Positions 15,869 to 22,295 of a DNA stretch of 23,938 bases are shown one piece after another. The position numbers were made by a program, and so were the translations under genes. The notes under the pieces were generated by a model. It worked only from the letters and a program-made list of their open reading frames with translations. It was not told the DNA's origin and did no database searches. Within the stretch, counting starts at the first letter, position 1. The number at the start of each line of letters is the position of its first letter. This DNA comes from UBA1858 sp039182865 (GTDB lineage: Bacteria; Pseudomonadota; Gammaproteobacteria; UBA4575): the NCBI GenBank assembly GCA_039182865.1, contig JBCDBX010000019.1:1-23938 (forward strand), in the 5' to 3' direction.

Positions 15869-15897
15869 GGAGTGCTAACACAGGTTAGCACTCCTTT
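15869..15897 (+). terminator. Hairpin terminator after porin gene
   Basis: A perfect 11-base stem (GGAGTGCTAAC at 15869-15879, GTTAGCACTCC at 15884-15894) with the loop ACAG is followed by TTTC. The short T-run makes it a moderate intrinsic terminator, placed 10 bases after the porin stop. Confidence 0.7.
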
Positions 15898-15934
15898 CAT
15901 AAAAGCACTCTCTCAGCGTCTGTATTAATATGTT

Positions 15935-16486
15935 TTAATTGCGTGACGCATTTGCAATTTCTTCGAAATCGACTTCATCATATTCGAATATTTGGTTTTC
16001 CATTAGAAAACTACCATAGCTATCAAGCCAGTCTTTATGCATAGCTAGATCTGTTGAAGCAGGCTTAGTAATAGAAAATTTCACAGTATATAATTCATCG
16101 ACGTTACCTGGCAGTGAGATATTCCTGGCATAGTGGAAGTTATCGATAAGATTTATATGAGGGGTTAGATCCACAAAAGTGCTTAGTCCAGTATCGTTAT
16201 TCGTAATTAGTGCTGTTATGCGCAAGTAGGGTACGAATCCACCCGGAGGGGTTCCTTCTGGTATTCCTTCTTCAGCCCAATTAACGCGAGCTTCGATATG
16301 CACATTTGTTTGATCTTCAGGAAGATGCATCGAATCTGGCATTACATGATCTTTTATAGCACCTTCAAAAATAAACACTATGCCTGGGTCAACTTCTTCT
16401 TCACCGATGACAAGTTCAATCGCACCTGTACTCATAGGGATAGAGATCAATAACAATGTGATAATAATTCTTAAGCGTTTAAACAC
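15935..16486 (-). CDS. P19/Tp34 (FetP)-like periplasmic metal-binding protein
   Basis: This is an exported protein of 183 residues that resembles the periplasmic Fe(II)/Cu-binding P19/FetP/Tp34 family (Pfam Iron_transport). A signal peptide ends near residue 21 (S-T-G-A). Family-like blocks follow: S-M-H-L-P (52-56), N-V-H-I-E-A (61-66), the F-V-P-Y-L-R-I-T and N-N-D-T-G region, then N-F-H-Y-A-R-N-I and A-M-H-K-D. His63, Glu65, His118 and His150 fall where the family has metal ligands; the family methionine ligand is not obvious. The start is GTG 16486, set by AAGGA 8 bases upstream; a TTG at 16507 has none. The usual partner, an FTR1-like permease (FetM), is not in the window. The assignment rests on remembered motifs, so the function is inferred. 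Confidence 0.72.
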   Translation of the reverse strand: MFKRLRIIITLLLISIPMSTGAIELVIGEEEVDPGIVFIFEGAIKDHVMPDSMHLPEDQTNVHIEARVNWAEEGIPEGTPPGGFVPYLRITALITNNDTGLSTFVDLTPHINLIDNFHYARNISLPGNVDELYTVKFSITKPASTDLAMHKDWLDSYGSFLMENQIFEYDEVDFEEIANASRN

Positions 16487-16561
16487 AATAATATTCCTTA
16501 AGCGCAAATCATTTCATATTATTCAATTCTAATGAAGATGAGATAAGTAAGTAAAGAATGA

Positions 16562-16594
16562 GATCAGGCTATAGAGATAATTTACAGCCTGATC
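16562..16594 (-). terminator. Inverted repeat downstream of YeaQ-like gene
   Basis: GATCAGGCT (16562-16570) and AGCCTGATC (16586-16594) form a perfect 9-base stem with a 15-base loop, 16 bases past the stop of the minus-strand YeaQ-like gene. No clean T-run follows, so it may be a weak terminator or 3'-end stabilising hairpin. It also lies in the region expected to hold the promoter of the P19-like gene. Confidence 0.35.
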
Positions 16595-16609
16595 AATGAA
16601 TAGCACGCG

Positions 16610-16849
16610 TTATTTTTTAATTAGACTAACGATAAAGAGTAGAACTACCGCACCGATAGTTGCTGTAATTAATGATCCGATTATACTGGTTGTAGCAAGG
16701 CCTAACACTCCAAATAAAAATCCACCGACAACAGCTCCGACAATGCCGACAATAATATTGCCGATAACGCCGAAGCCCTTGCCTTTCATGATTTGTCCGG
16801 CTAACCAGCCTGCGATGGCACCTATGATTAAAAAGAGAATAATACCCAC
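16610..16849 (-). CDS. GlsB/YeaQ/YmgE family small membrane protein
   Basis: This is a glycine-rich inner-membrane protein of 79 residues with three hydrophobic helices, typical of the 'transglycosylase-associated' YeaQ/YmgE/GlsB family. Motifs are G-A-I-A-G-W-L-A-G-Q-I-M-K-G near the N-terminus and G-I-V-G-A-V-V-G-G-F-L-F-G in the middle. Members are often induced by general stress; no enzymatic activity is established. The start is GTG 16849 with GGAG 7 bases upstream. It has its own gaps of about 90-120 bases on both sides and is probably a single-gene unit. Confidence 0.9.
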   Translation of the reverse strand: MGIILFLIIGAIAGWLAGQIMKGKGFGVIGNIIVGIVGAVVGGFLFGVLGLATTSIIGSLITATIGAVVLLFIVSLIKK

Positions 16850-16942
16850 GACTTTACTCCTTGTTGTTTTTGTTGTTAGAGGTGTTCAGTAAGCAAAGCA
16901 GGATACGCTTGTATTGACCACTTTTGAAGCTAAGAACTGATC

Positions 16943-17887
16943 TTAAGACTCATTCAGCTCTAAACTTCCAATTAATTCTGAGATATGTGACATAGCGTTT
17001 TCTTGCAAATAGCTTTTTATACGCTGATTAATACTCTCGCAAAGTAGCGGGTCATAATAAAGACCCGTGCCTACACCGACAGCACTTGCACCTGCAATAA
17101 TGAACTCTAAAACATCGTCTCCAGTGCGAACACCGCCTTGACCAATAATGGGTATATTGTGCTCTTTACAGACTTGATAAACCTGATGGACTTTTAATAA
17201 CGCGATGGGTTTAATCGCGGGACCAGATAATCCACCTTGGTTATTACCGATGACGGGTTTACGTTTGTGTACGTCAATCGCCATACCCATAAGAGTATTA
17301 ATGACGGCAAAACCATCGGTGCCAGCTTCGATGCAACGCTTAGCATTGTATGCAATGTCAGTTTGATTAGGCGATAATTTAGTAATGATGGGCTTATCTG
17401 TCACCGCGCGACACACATCGACAACACGCGCTGACATATCAGGGTCGTTCCCAAATGCGACGCCACCTTCTTTAACATTTGGGCAGGAAATATTTATCTC
17501 TATCGCATCAATAGGAGAATCATTAAAGATGCGTGTGACTTCTTCGTACTCTTCTATGGTAGAGCCTGATACATTGGCAATATAGCGCGTTTCACCAAAG
17601 TCGAGCTTCGGTAAGTACTCATCGACGACTTTACGTGCACCTGGATTTTGTAAGCCAATTGCATTTAACATGCCAGCAGGTGTTTCATATATCCTATGCG
17701 CGGGATTGCCTAGGCGTTCATTGAGAGTTGTACCTTTTAAGCATATAGCACCCACTTCTTCATTAGAGTAGCCTACAACACGAGTATATTCTTGACCAAA
17801 ACCGACACACCCAGATAACAACACAAGCGGCGTTTGAAAATTCATTCCGCAAAAAGTATTTTGTAATTCTGTATATTTAGACGACAT
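16943..17887 (-). CDS. pyrD: Dihydroorotate dehydrogenase, class 1B type catalytic subunit
   Basis: This is a soluble FMN TIM-barrel enzyme of 314 residues that oxidises dihydroorotate to orotate in pyrimidine synthesis. Features of class 1 are I-C-L-K-G-T-T (FMN contacts), G-M-L-N-A-I-G-L-Q-N-P-G, and the active-site loop I-N-I-S-C-P-N-V-K-E-G-G, with Cys135 as base where membrane-type class 2 enzymes have Ser. G-Q-G-G-V-R-T-G-D-D is the phosphate loop. Class 1B normally works with the FAD/iron-sulfur subunit PyrK, which is not in this window. Most gammaproteobacteria use class 2 PyrD, so this may be a transferred gene, a second enzyme, or a family member with another substrate. Its ATG interlocks with that of trmL, and it lacks a clear ribosome binding site. 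Confidence 0.85.
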   Translation of the reverse strand: MSSKYTELQNTFCGMNFQTPLVLLSGCVGFGQEYTRVVGYSNEEVGAICLKGTTLNERLGNPAHRIYETPAGMLNAIGLQNPGARKVVDEYLPKLDFGETRYIANVSGSTIEEYEEVTRIFNDSPIDAIEINISCPNVKEGGVAFGNDPDMSARVVDVCRAVTDKPIITKLSPNQTDIAYNAKRCIEAGTDGFAVINTLMGMAIDVHKRKPVIGNNQGGLSGPAIKPIALLKVHQVYQVCKEHNIPIIGQGGVRTGDDVLEFIIAGASAVGVGTGLYYDPLLCESINQRIKSYLQENAMSHISELIGSLELNES

Positions 17888-18362
17888 GTTTCATATCATT
17901 TTATTCGAACCTGAAATTCCCCCCAACACTGGTAATATTATGCGCTTGTGCTCGAACGCAGGTTGTCAGTTGCACTTAATACATCCCTTAGGCTTTGAGC
18001 TTGATGATAAGCGAATGCGGCGTGCCGGTTTAGATTACCTAGACTGGAGTTTAGTACAAGAATACCCAGATTACGCGACTTGTTTAGTAAAAATTTCCTC
18101 TAAGGCGCCATCAATACGCCTTTTCGCTTGTTCGACTAAAGGTAAAACAACTTATACAGATATTGAATATCGTGAAGGTGATGCATTTGTCTTTGGGCCA
18201 GAAACACGAGGCTTACCCGATAAAGTTTTAAGCACTTATCCTAAAGAGCAAATTCTTCGTTTACCAATGTTAGAAGATAGTCGAAGTATTAATCTCTCAA
18301 ATACGGTAGCAATTTTTGTTTACGAGGCCTGGCGGCAAAATAACTTTGGCGGTGCAAACTAA
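17886..18362 (+). CDS. trmL: tRNA (cytidine/uridine-2'-O-)-methyltransferase TrmL
   Basis: This is a SPOUT-fold methyltransferase that adds the 2'-O-methyl group at the wobble position (34) of tRNA-Leu isoacceptors. It has 158 residues, as in E. coli YibK. The N-terminus F-E-P-E-I-P-P-N-T-G-N-I-M-R-L-C is diagnostic, followed by D-D-K-R-M-R-R-A-G-L-D-Y. The knot region has F-G-P-E-T-R-G-L-P and S-R-S-I-N-L-S-N-T-V-A-I. ATG 17886 is fixed by the family N-terminus. It shares two bases with the start codon of the divergent dihydroorotate dehydrogenase and has no visible ribosome binding site. Its stop overlaps the gpsA stop by 4 bases. In E. coli trmL sits next to cysE-gpsA; here cysE is absent. 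Confidence 0.95.
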   Translation: MFHIILFEPEIPPNTGNIMRLCSNAGCQLHLIHPLGFELDDKRMRRAGLDYLDWSLVQEYPDYATCLVKISSKAPSIRLFACSTKGKTTYTDIEYREGDAFVFGPETRGLPDKVLSTYPKEQILRLPMLEDSRSINLSNTVAIFVYEAWRQNNFGGAN

Positions 18363-19369
18363 TCTGCTTCGTGTTTGAGTGTGCGTGCAAGTAATTCTTC
18401 AACAGCTATTTTCGCCGGTTTATTTTCGTATAGCACTTCATAAACTTGATGACTGATAGGTAGATCAATATTCAATTTATGTCCTAACTCATAAATGATT
18501 TTTGCTGCATACTTGCCTTCGATAACTTGGCCAATTTGAGTCTCAATATCTTTTATATTTTTACCTTCGCCCAATCCCAGCCCATAACGTCGGTTGCGTG
18601 ATAAGTTATCTGTGCACGTCAAAACAATATCACCAATTCCTGATAAACCCATGAAGGTTTCGATATTTACATTCAAGTGTTTGCCTAAACGCGTCATTTC
18701 TGCGATACCACGTGTGATTAACGCGGCACGCGCATTAGCGCCAAACTGTAGGCCGTCATTAATGCCACATGCAATAGCTAATATGTTTTTGAAAGTACCT
18801 CCAATCTCGACACCTGTTACATCAGTACTAGTGTAAGTTCTAAATAAAGAATGATGAAAAAGTTGTGCGGCCTTTTGAGCAAACTCTATGTTTGTAGATG
18901 CTAAAGTTACAGCAGTTGGTAATTCTTTAGCGACCTCAACTGCAAATGATGGCCCAGATAAAATTGCATTTTGAATGTCGGGATGTAGTACTTCTTCGGC
19001 TACTTCATGTAAGAACTTTCCGCTTGTATGCTCAAGACCTTTGCAGGCCCAAATAATTCCGTTTAGATGGCTCGAAGAATGACGGTTAATATCTTGCATA
19101 ATGTTCCGCATTGCCTCACTTGGTATAGCCACTACAATATGTGTTGAGTTATTACTAACTTCTGCGAGATTTGCACAAGGAATTAAGTTGTTAGGTAAAG
19201 AAATGCCAGGTAAATAGCGTTTGTTTTCTTGTTCTGAAAATATTTTATTTAATTGCTCTGAGTTGCGCGCCCAAAGAGTAATACTTGGATGCAGCTTGGC
19301 TAAATGCACCGCCAAAGCGGTTCCCCAGGATCCTGCACCTAGCACACTGATTGATTGGGAATCGGACAT
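18359..19369 (-). CDS. gpsA: Glycerol-3-phosphate dehydrogenase [NAD(P)+]
   Basis: This cytoplasmic enzyme reduces dihydroxyacetone phosphate to sn-glycerol-3-phosphate, the backbone for phospholipids. It has 336 residues. The NAD(P)-binding loop is L-G-A-G-S-W-G-T-A-L-A (10-20). Further family blocks are I-W-A-C-K-G-L-E, the L-S-G-P-S-F-A-V-E-V block, and the catalytic stretch T-F-K-N-I-L-A-I-A-C-G-I-N-D-G-L with its lysine. G-L-S-G-I-G-D-I-V-L-T-C-T and S-R-N-R-R-Y-G follow. It is the last gene of the rhodanese-grxC-secB-gpsA run, starting one base after the secB stop. Its own stop overlaps that of trmL, so no dedicated terminator fits in between. Confidence 0.98.
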   Translation of the reverse strand: MSDSQSISVLGAGSWGTALAVHLAKLHPSITLWARNSEQLNKIFSEQENKRYLPGISLPNNLIPCANLAEVSNNSTHIVVAIPSEAMRNIMQDINRHSSSHLNGIIWACKGLEHTSGKFLHEVAEEVLHPDIQNAILSGPSFAVEVAKELPTAVTLASTNIEFAQKAAQLFHHSLFRTYTSTDVTGVEIGGTFKNILAIACGINDGLQFGANARAALITRGIAEMTRLGKHLNVNIETFMGLSGIGDIVLTCTDNLSRNRRYGLGLGEGKNIKDIETQIGQVIEGKYAAKIIYELGHKLNIDLPISHQVYEVLYENKPAKIAVEELLARTLKHEAD

Positions 19370-19370
19370 G

Positions 19371-19832
19371 CTAGTGTTTAATGTCTTGTTCTGTGGGTTG
19401 TTGCTCTTTTAATTTTGCCATTTGTTGCGCATACAAAGCATCAAAGTTGACCGGTGTCAGTAACATTGGTGGAAATCCACCCTTGCTGATGAAGTCAGAT
19501 ACTGCTTCGCGCGCAAAAGGAAATAAAGTATGTGGACAGTAACTTCCCAGTAGTTGGTTTAGTTGTTCTTTAGGAAAATTTCTAATTAGAAAAACACCAG
19601 ATTGTTTTAATTCGACGAGAAAGGCCGTTTTATCATCTTGTTTAGCAGTGACAGTGACGCTGAGAGTGACTTCATAATTGTCGTCATTTAACTTTGTATT
19701 TTGTGCGCCGATGTGAATATCGGTTTTGGGTTTCCACTGATCACGGAAAATATCAGGCGAGTTTGGTGCCTCAAAAGATAGATCTTTGATAAATATTTTC
19801 TGTATTTCAAATTTTTGTTCGTCTTCTGCCAT
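19371..19832 (-). CDS. secB: Protein-export chaperone SecB
   Basis: This is a tetrameric cytoplasmic chaperone of 153 residues that keeps preproteins unfolded and hands them to SecA. Family features are Q-K-I-F-I-K-D-L-S-F-E-A-P-N-S-P, the V-T-L-S-V-T-V-T-A beta strand, and C-P-H-T-L-F-P-F-A-R-E, followed by G-G-F-P-P-M-L-L-T-P-V-N-F near the C-terminus. It lies between grxC (5-base gap) and gpsA (1-base gap), the gene order of E. coli. Confidence 0.98.
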   Translation of the reverse strand: MAEDEQKFEIQKIFIKDLSFEAPNSPDIFRDQWKPKTDIHIGAQNTKLNDDNYEVTLSVTVTAKQDDKTAFLVELKQSGVFLIRNFPKEQLNQLLGSYCPHTLFPFAREAVSDFISKGGFPPMLLTPVNFDALYAQQMAKLKEQQPTEQDIKH

Positions 19833-19837
19833 ACTTT

Positions 19838-20104
19838 TTAAAGACCAAGCATAGCATCTAATTTGCCTTCACGATTTAATTCGGCAAGATCATCAAAGCC
19901 GCCAACATGTGTTTCGCCGATAAAAATCTGTGGAACAGTATTTCGATGGCTACGCTGTTCCATTTCTTCACGTAAAGCGGGATCTTCATCTATGAGTATT
20001 TCTTTATACGCTACACCTTTTTTATCAAGCAAACGTTTTGCTGCATTGCAATAAGTACAAAGTCTTCCACTATAAACTACAACATTTAAAGTGCTGCTTG
20101 TCAT
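19838..20104 (-). CDS. grxC: Glutaredoxin 3 (GrxC-type), active site CTYC
   Basis: This is a class I dithiol glutaredoxin of 88 residues, which uses glutathione to reduce protein disulfides and mixed disulfides. The active site is Cys16-Thr-Tyr-Cys19, whereas most GrxC proteins have C-P-Y-C. The glutathione-binding T-V-P-Q-I-F-I-G with its cis-proline and the G-G-F-D-D-L motif are intact. The start ATG overlaps the rhodanese stop (ATGA), implying translational coupling, and secB follows after 5 bases. The Thr substitution should shift the redox potential slightly but not abolish activity. Confidence 0.95.
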   Translation of the reverse strand: MTSSTLNVVVYSGRLCTYCNAAKRLLDKKGVAYKEILIDEDPALREEMEQRSHRNTVPQIFIGETHVGGFDDLAELNREGKLDAMLGL

Positions 20105-20526
20105 TTTTTCACCACTGGTAAATTTTCAGTCTTCCAACCCTCAATGCCACCTTTAAGAGACATTACATTATTAAAGTCATTCTGTTTTAAGATGCTACAA
20201 GCTTCGTTGGAACGATTACCCATTTTGCAATAAGCAATAACGGGTTGATCAACATACTCTTTCAACTCTTCAACACGTTGTTTTAGAACACTTAGAGCAT
20301 AGTGCTTCGCGCCGCGGATTGAGCCTTGTGCAAGTTCATTGTCTTCACGTATATCAATCAATAAAGCATTATCTTTATTGATAAGTTGCACGGCTTGTGC
20401 AGGCGTGATGGTTTTAAATCCGCTTATTGCCCGTTTGATCTCCATACGTAAGATCAACGCAATGATGATACCTAGAGCAGCAAACAGGACGATATTATTT
20501 GTAAAAAAATCAGATTCCAGACTCAT
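20101..20526 (-). CDS. yibN: Membrane-anchored rhodanese-like protein (YibN type)
   Basis: This protein of 141 residues has one N-terminal transmembrane segment (about 11-27) and a cytoplasmic rhodanese domain (about 40-138). The domain has L-L-I-D-I-R-E-D-N-E and the sulfur-carrying loop C100-K-M-G-N-R-S, so a catalytic cysteine is present and transfer of sulfane sulfur is plausible. The natural donor and acceptor are unknown. It matches E. coli YibN in architecture and in its place before grxC-secB-gpsA. It begins 63 bases after the arsR-type gene on the same strand and may share its transcript. No strong ribosome binding site is visible. Confidence 0.92.
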   Translation of the reverse strand: MSLESDFFTNNIVLFAALGIIIALILRMEIKRAISGFKTITPAQAVQLINKDNALLIDIREDNELAQGSIRGAKHYALSVLKQRVEELKEYVDQPVIAYCKMGNRSNEACSILKQNDFNNVMSLKGGIEGWKTENLPVVKK

Positions 20527-20573
20527 GGGGTTGTAAACTATTAAGCCTAAATAGCTAGGCCGTTAAAAATTTC

Positions 20574-20594
20574 TTATTTAGTATGTTATTTAGT
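20574..20594 (-). repeat. Direct 9-base repeat at the arsR-rhodanese junction
   Basis: TTATTTAGT occurs at 20574-20582 and again at 20586-20594, a 12-base period, overlapping the end of the arsR-type gene. A short hairpin (GCCTA 20545-20549, TAGGC 20556-20560) lies between it and the rhodanese start. Either could be a minor regulatory element; neither is convincing alone. Confidence 0.25.
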
Positions 20595-20922
20595 GAGTAG
20601 TGCAGAATACATGCTGCATCATCTCGATTAACTTTAGTGTTCGTTCATCCCCCACCTTATAGTAGACGCGGTTAGCATCTTTACGTGATTTTAGAATATC
20701 TTTGTCGCGTAATATGGCGAGATGTTGCGATATGTTGCTTTGTGATGTGCCGACGTTTTCCACGATGTCTTGTACACTGACTTCACGATCTCCCAGTACA
20801 CATAGAATTTTCAATCGAAGTGGATGAGACATGGCTTTTAACGAGCGAGATGCGCGATCAATGTCTTCTTCTCTAGCCATAAGCTCAGATCGGTTTAAGG
20901 TCACAAAGCTTGATTCGGTCAT
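20590..20922 (-). CDS. ArsR/SmtB-family regulator, two-cysteine persulfide-sensor type
   Basis: This is a winged-helix ArsR-family repressor of 110 residues. The DNA-binding core is K-A-M-S-H-P-L-R-L-K-I-L-C-V-L-G, then T-S-Q-S-N-I-S-Q-H-L-A-I-L-R and the wing R-V-Y-Y-K-V. It lacks the ELCVCDL metal box of ArsR/SmtB. Instead it has two cysteines, Cys41 in I-L-C-V-L and Cys107 near the C-terminus (H-V-F-C-T-T-H), the arrangement of the persulfide sensors SqrR, BigR and YgaV. It heads the same-strand run rhodanese-grxC-secB-gpsA, which fits a reactive-sulfur regulator. ATG 20922 is preferred; the frame is open to 20985, but that adds a basic extension not typical of the family. The effector is inferred. 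Confidence 0.82.
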   Translation of the reverse strand: MTESSFVTLNRSELMAREEDIDRASRSLKAMSHPLRLKILCVLGDREVSVQDIVENVGTSQSNISQHLAILRDKDILKSRKDANRVYYKVGDERTLKLIEMMQHVFCTTH

Positions 20923-21006
20923 ATAAGATCTTTTATGAATGTATTTGCGCAGATAATAACGGCATTCAGGAATATTATAAACCATTAATACGCTAATAAT
21001 AGAGGC

Positions 21007-21028
21007 TGAATAGGTCTATAATTATTCA
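21007..21028. promoter_or_regulatory. Candidate operator and -10 box between arsR-type gene and envC
   Basis: TGAAT (21007-21011) and ATTCA (21024-21028) form an inverted repeat around a TATAAT (21017-21022) that could be the -10 box of envC. On the other strand, TATAAT complementary to 20974-20979 could serve the arsR-type gene. No good -35 box is found for either. The repeat resembles ArsR-type operators with ATTC/GAAT halves, so autoregulation is possible but unproven. Confidence 0.3.
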
Positions 21029-21091
21029 AGCAGAGGTGTGAAAAGCCCAATAATTCTATATTAGTATATTTATTGATCAGAAATTTGCTGG

Positions 21092-22237
21092 ATGTTTCCA
21101 TTACCTAAGACATTTGTACTTTACCTTATCACTTTAGCTGCTTGGATTTATGCGCCGGTCGTAGCTGAGGACCTAGACGATGTTCAAAGGGAGCTAGAAG
21201 AAATCAGTCAAAATCTGCAAAAGATTGAAAATTCGTTAGCAAAAAATCTTCAAGACCACGAAATCATTCAACAAGAATCGGCTAAACTTGATCGTGAGAT
21301 TGGGCGCCTACATAAACAACTTTTAAAGTCTAAAACAGGTATCCAATCCAATCAAAAAGAACTTTATCGCTTAAAGCAAGAAAAAGCTGAGCTCGATAAA
21401 CAATTTGTTGAGCAAAGAAAACAGTATAGGCATCAATTACAAGCTGCTTACAGTTTGCATTCACAAAGTAAATGGAAGTTTTTATTGAGTCAAAACAGCT
21501 TACAGAATATAGGCCGAAACGCTGTTATATACGATTATTTGCATGATGCACAGCATCGAGAGATTTCAGATACGCTTGAATTAAGCAAACAAGTTATTAT
21601 CAACCAACAGGCTTTATCAAAACAACAGCAAAAACTTGAAACACTGGTTCAACAGCAAGACGCTGAACAAACTATGCTAATCGAAATGCGTGCGCAAAAA
21701 CAAAAAGCAGAAACACAATTATTGTCGATGATTGATAAAGATAAAGCATCGCTTTCGGAAGAGCAGAATAAGCAAAAATCTTTACAAAAATTATTAGGGA
21801 AACTTGAAGTCGAGCAGGCTGTCACATCAATCGGAAAGTTTTCAAAAAATTTGGGTAAATTACCCTGGCCATTAAGAGAAAAACCAAATATCCGCTACGG
21901 AGAATCAAAGCAAGGGATCTCGGGCGCTGCGTCCACAGGTGTTACATTTAATGCGCAGCGTGGTGAGGAAATTCATGCCATTTTCCCTGGAACAGTCGTT
22001 TTTGCTGACTGGTTTGATCATTATGGATGGCTAATCATTATTGATCATGGGGATGAATTTATGAGTTTATATGCCCATGCTGAGGGTTTATACAAAAATG
22101 TTGGAGATTATGTTACACAAGGTGAGATGATTGCTGTCGTCGGTGACTCAGGTGACACTCAACGTACCCAGTTGTATTTTGAAATTCGTCGCCAAGGAAC
22201 GCCGGTAGATCCAGCCAAGTGGTGTGTGAGATCATAG
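21092..22237 (+). CDS. envC: Murein hydrolase activator EnvC
   Basis: This periplasmic division protein has 381 residues and, in E. coli, activates amidases AmiA and AmiB at the septum under FtsEX control. A signal peptide (1-25, ending A-P-V-V-A) is followed by a long coiled coil (about 26-235, rich in Gln, Glu, Lys and Leu). A C-terminal LytM/M23 domain occupies about 286-378. The LytM active site is degenerate, as in EnvC: the H-L-H metal motif reads Q-L-Y (360-362) and the first His-x3-Asp motif is missing. It should therefore activate rather than cut. In E. coli gpmM lies upstream and yibQ downstream; here gpmM is missing and ctpA is inserted, as in pseudomonads. The start ATG has a poor ribosome binding site. 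Confidence 0.94.
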   Translation: MFPLPKTFVLYLITLAAWIYAPVVAEDLDDVQRELEEISQNLQKIENSLAKNLQDHEIIQQESAKLDREIGRLHKQLLKSKTGIQSNQKELYRLKQEKAELDKQFVEQRKQYRHQLQAAYSLHSQSKWKFLLSQNSLQNIGRNAVIYDYLHDAQHREISDTLELSKQVIINQQALSKQQQKLETLVQQQDAEQTMLIEMRAQKQKAETQLLSMIDKDKASLSEEQNKQKSLQKLLGKLEVEQAVTSIGKFSKNLGKLPWPLREKPNIRYGESKQGISGAASTGVTFNAQRGEEIHAIFPGTVVFADWFDHYGWLIIIDHGDEFMSLYAHAEGLYKNVGDYVTQGEMIAVVGDSGDTQRTQLYFEIRRQGTPVDPAKWCVRS

Positions 22238-22295
22238 ATGCTCTATGCTAAGGCCCAACTAACCAAACATATATTTTTCTTAAGGAGTGTTCATC

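Noticed and set aside
16596..16892. 98-codon plus-strand open frame over the YeaQ-like gene
   Set aside because: It is the mirror of a clear glycine-rich family protein on the other strand, low in complexity, and has no ribosome binding site.
20923..20985. Longer N-terminus for the ArsR-type regulator
   Set aside because: The added 21 residues are basic and unlike the family, and they run into the region needed for the promoter.
21950..22230. EnvC LytM domain as an active M23 peptidase
   Set aside because: The metal-binding histidine motifs are replaced, as in known EnvC activators, so hydrolase activity is not expected.
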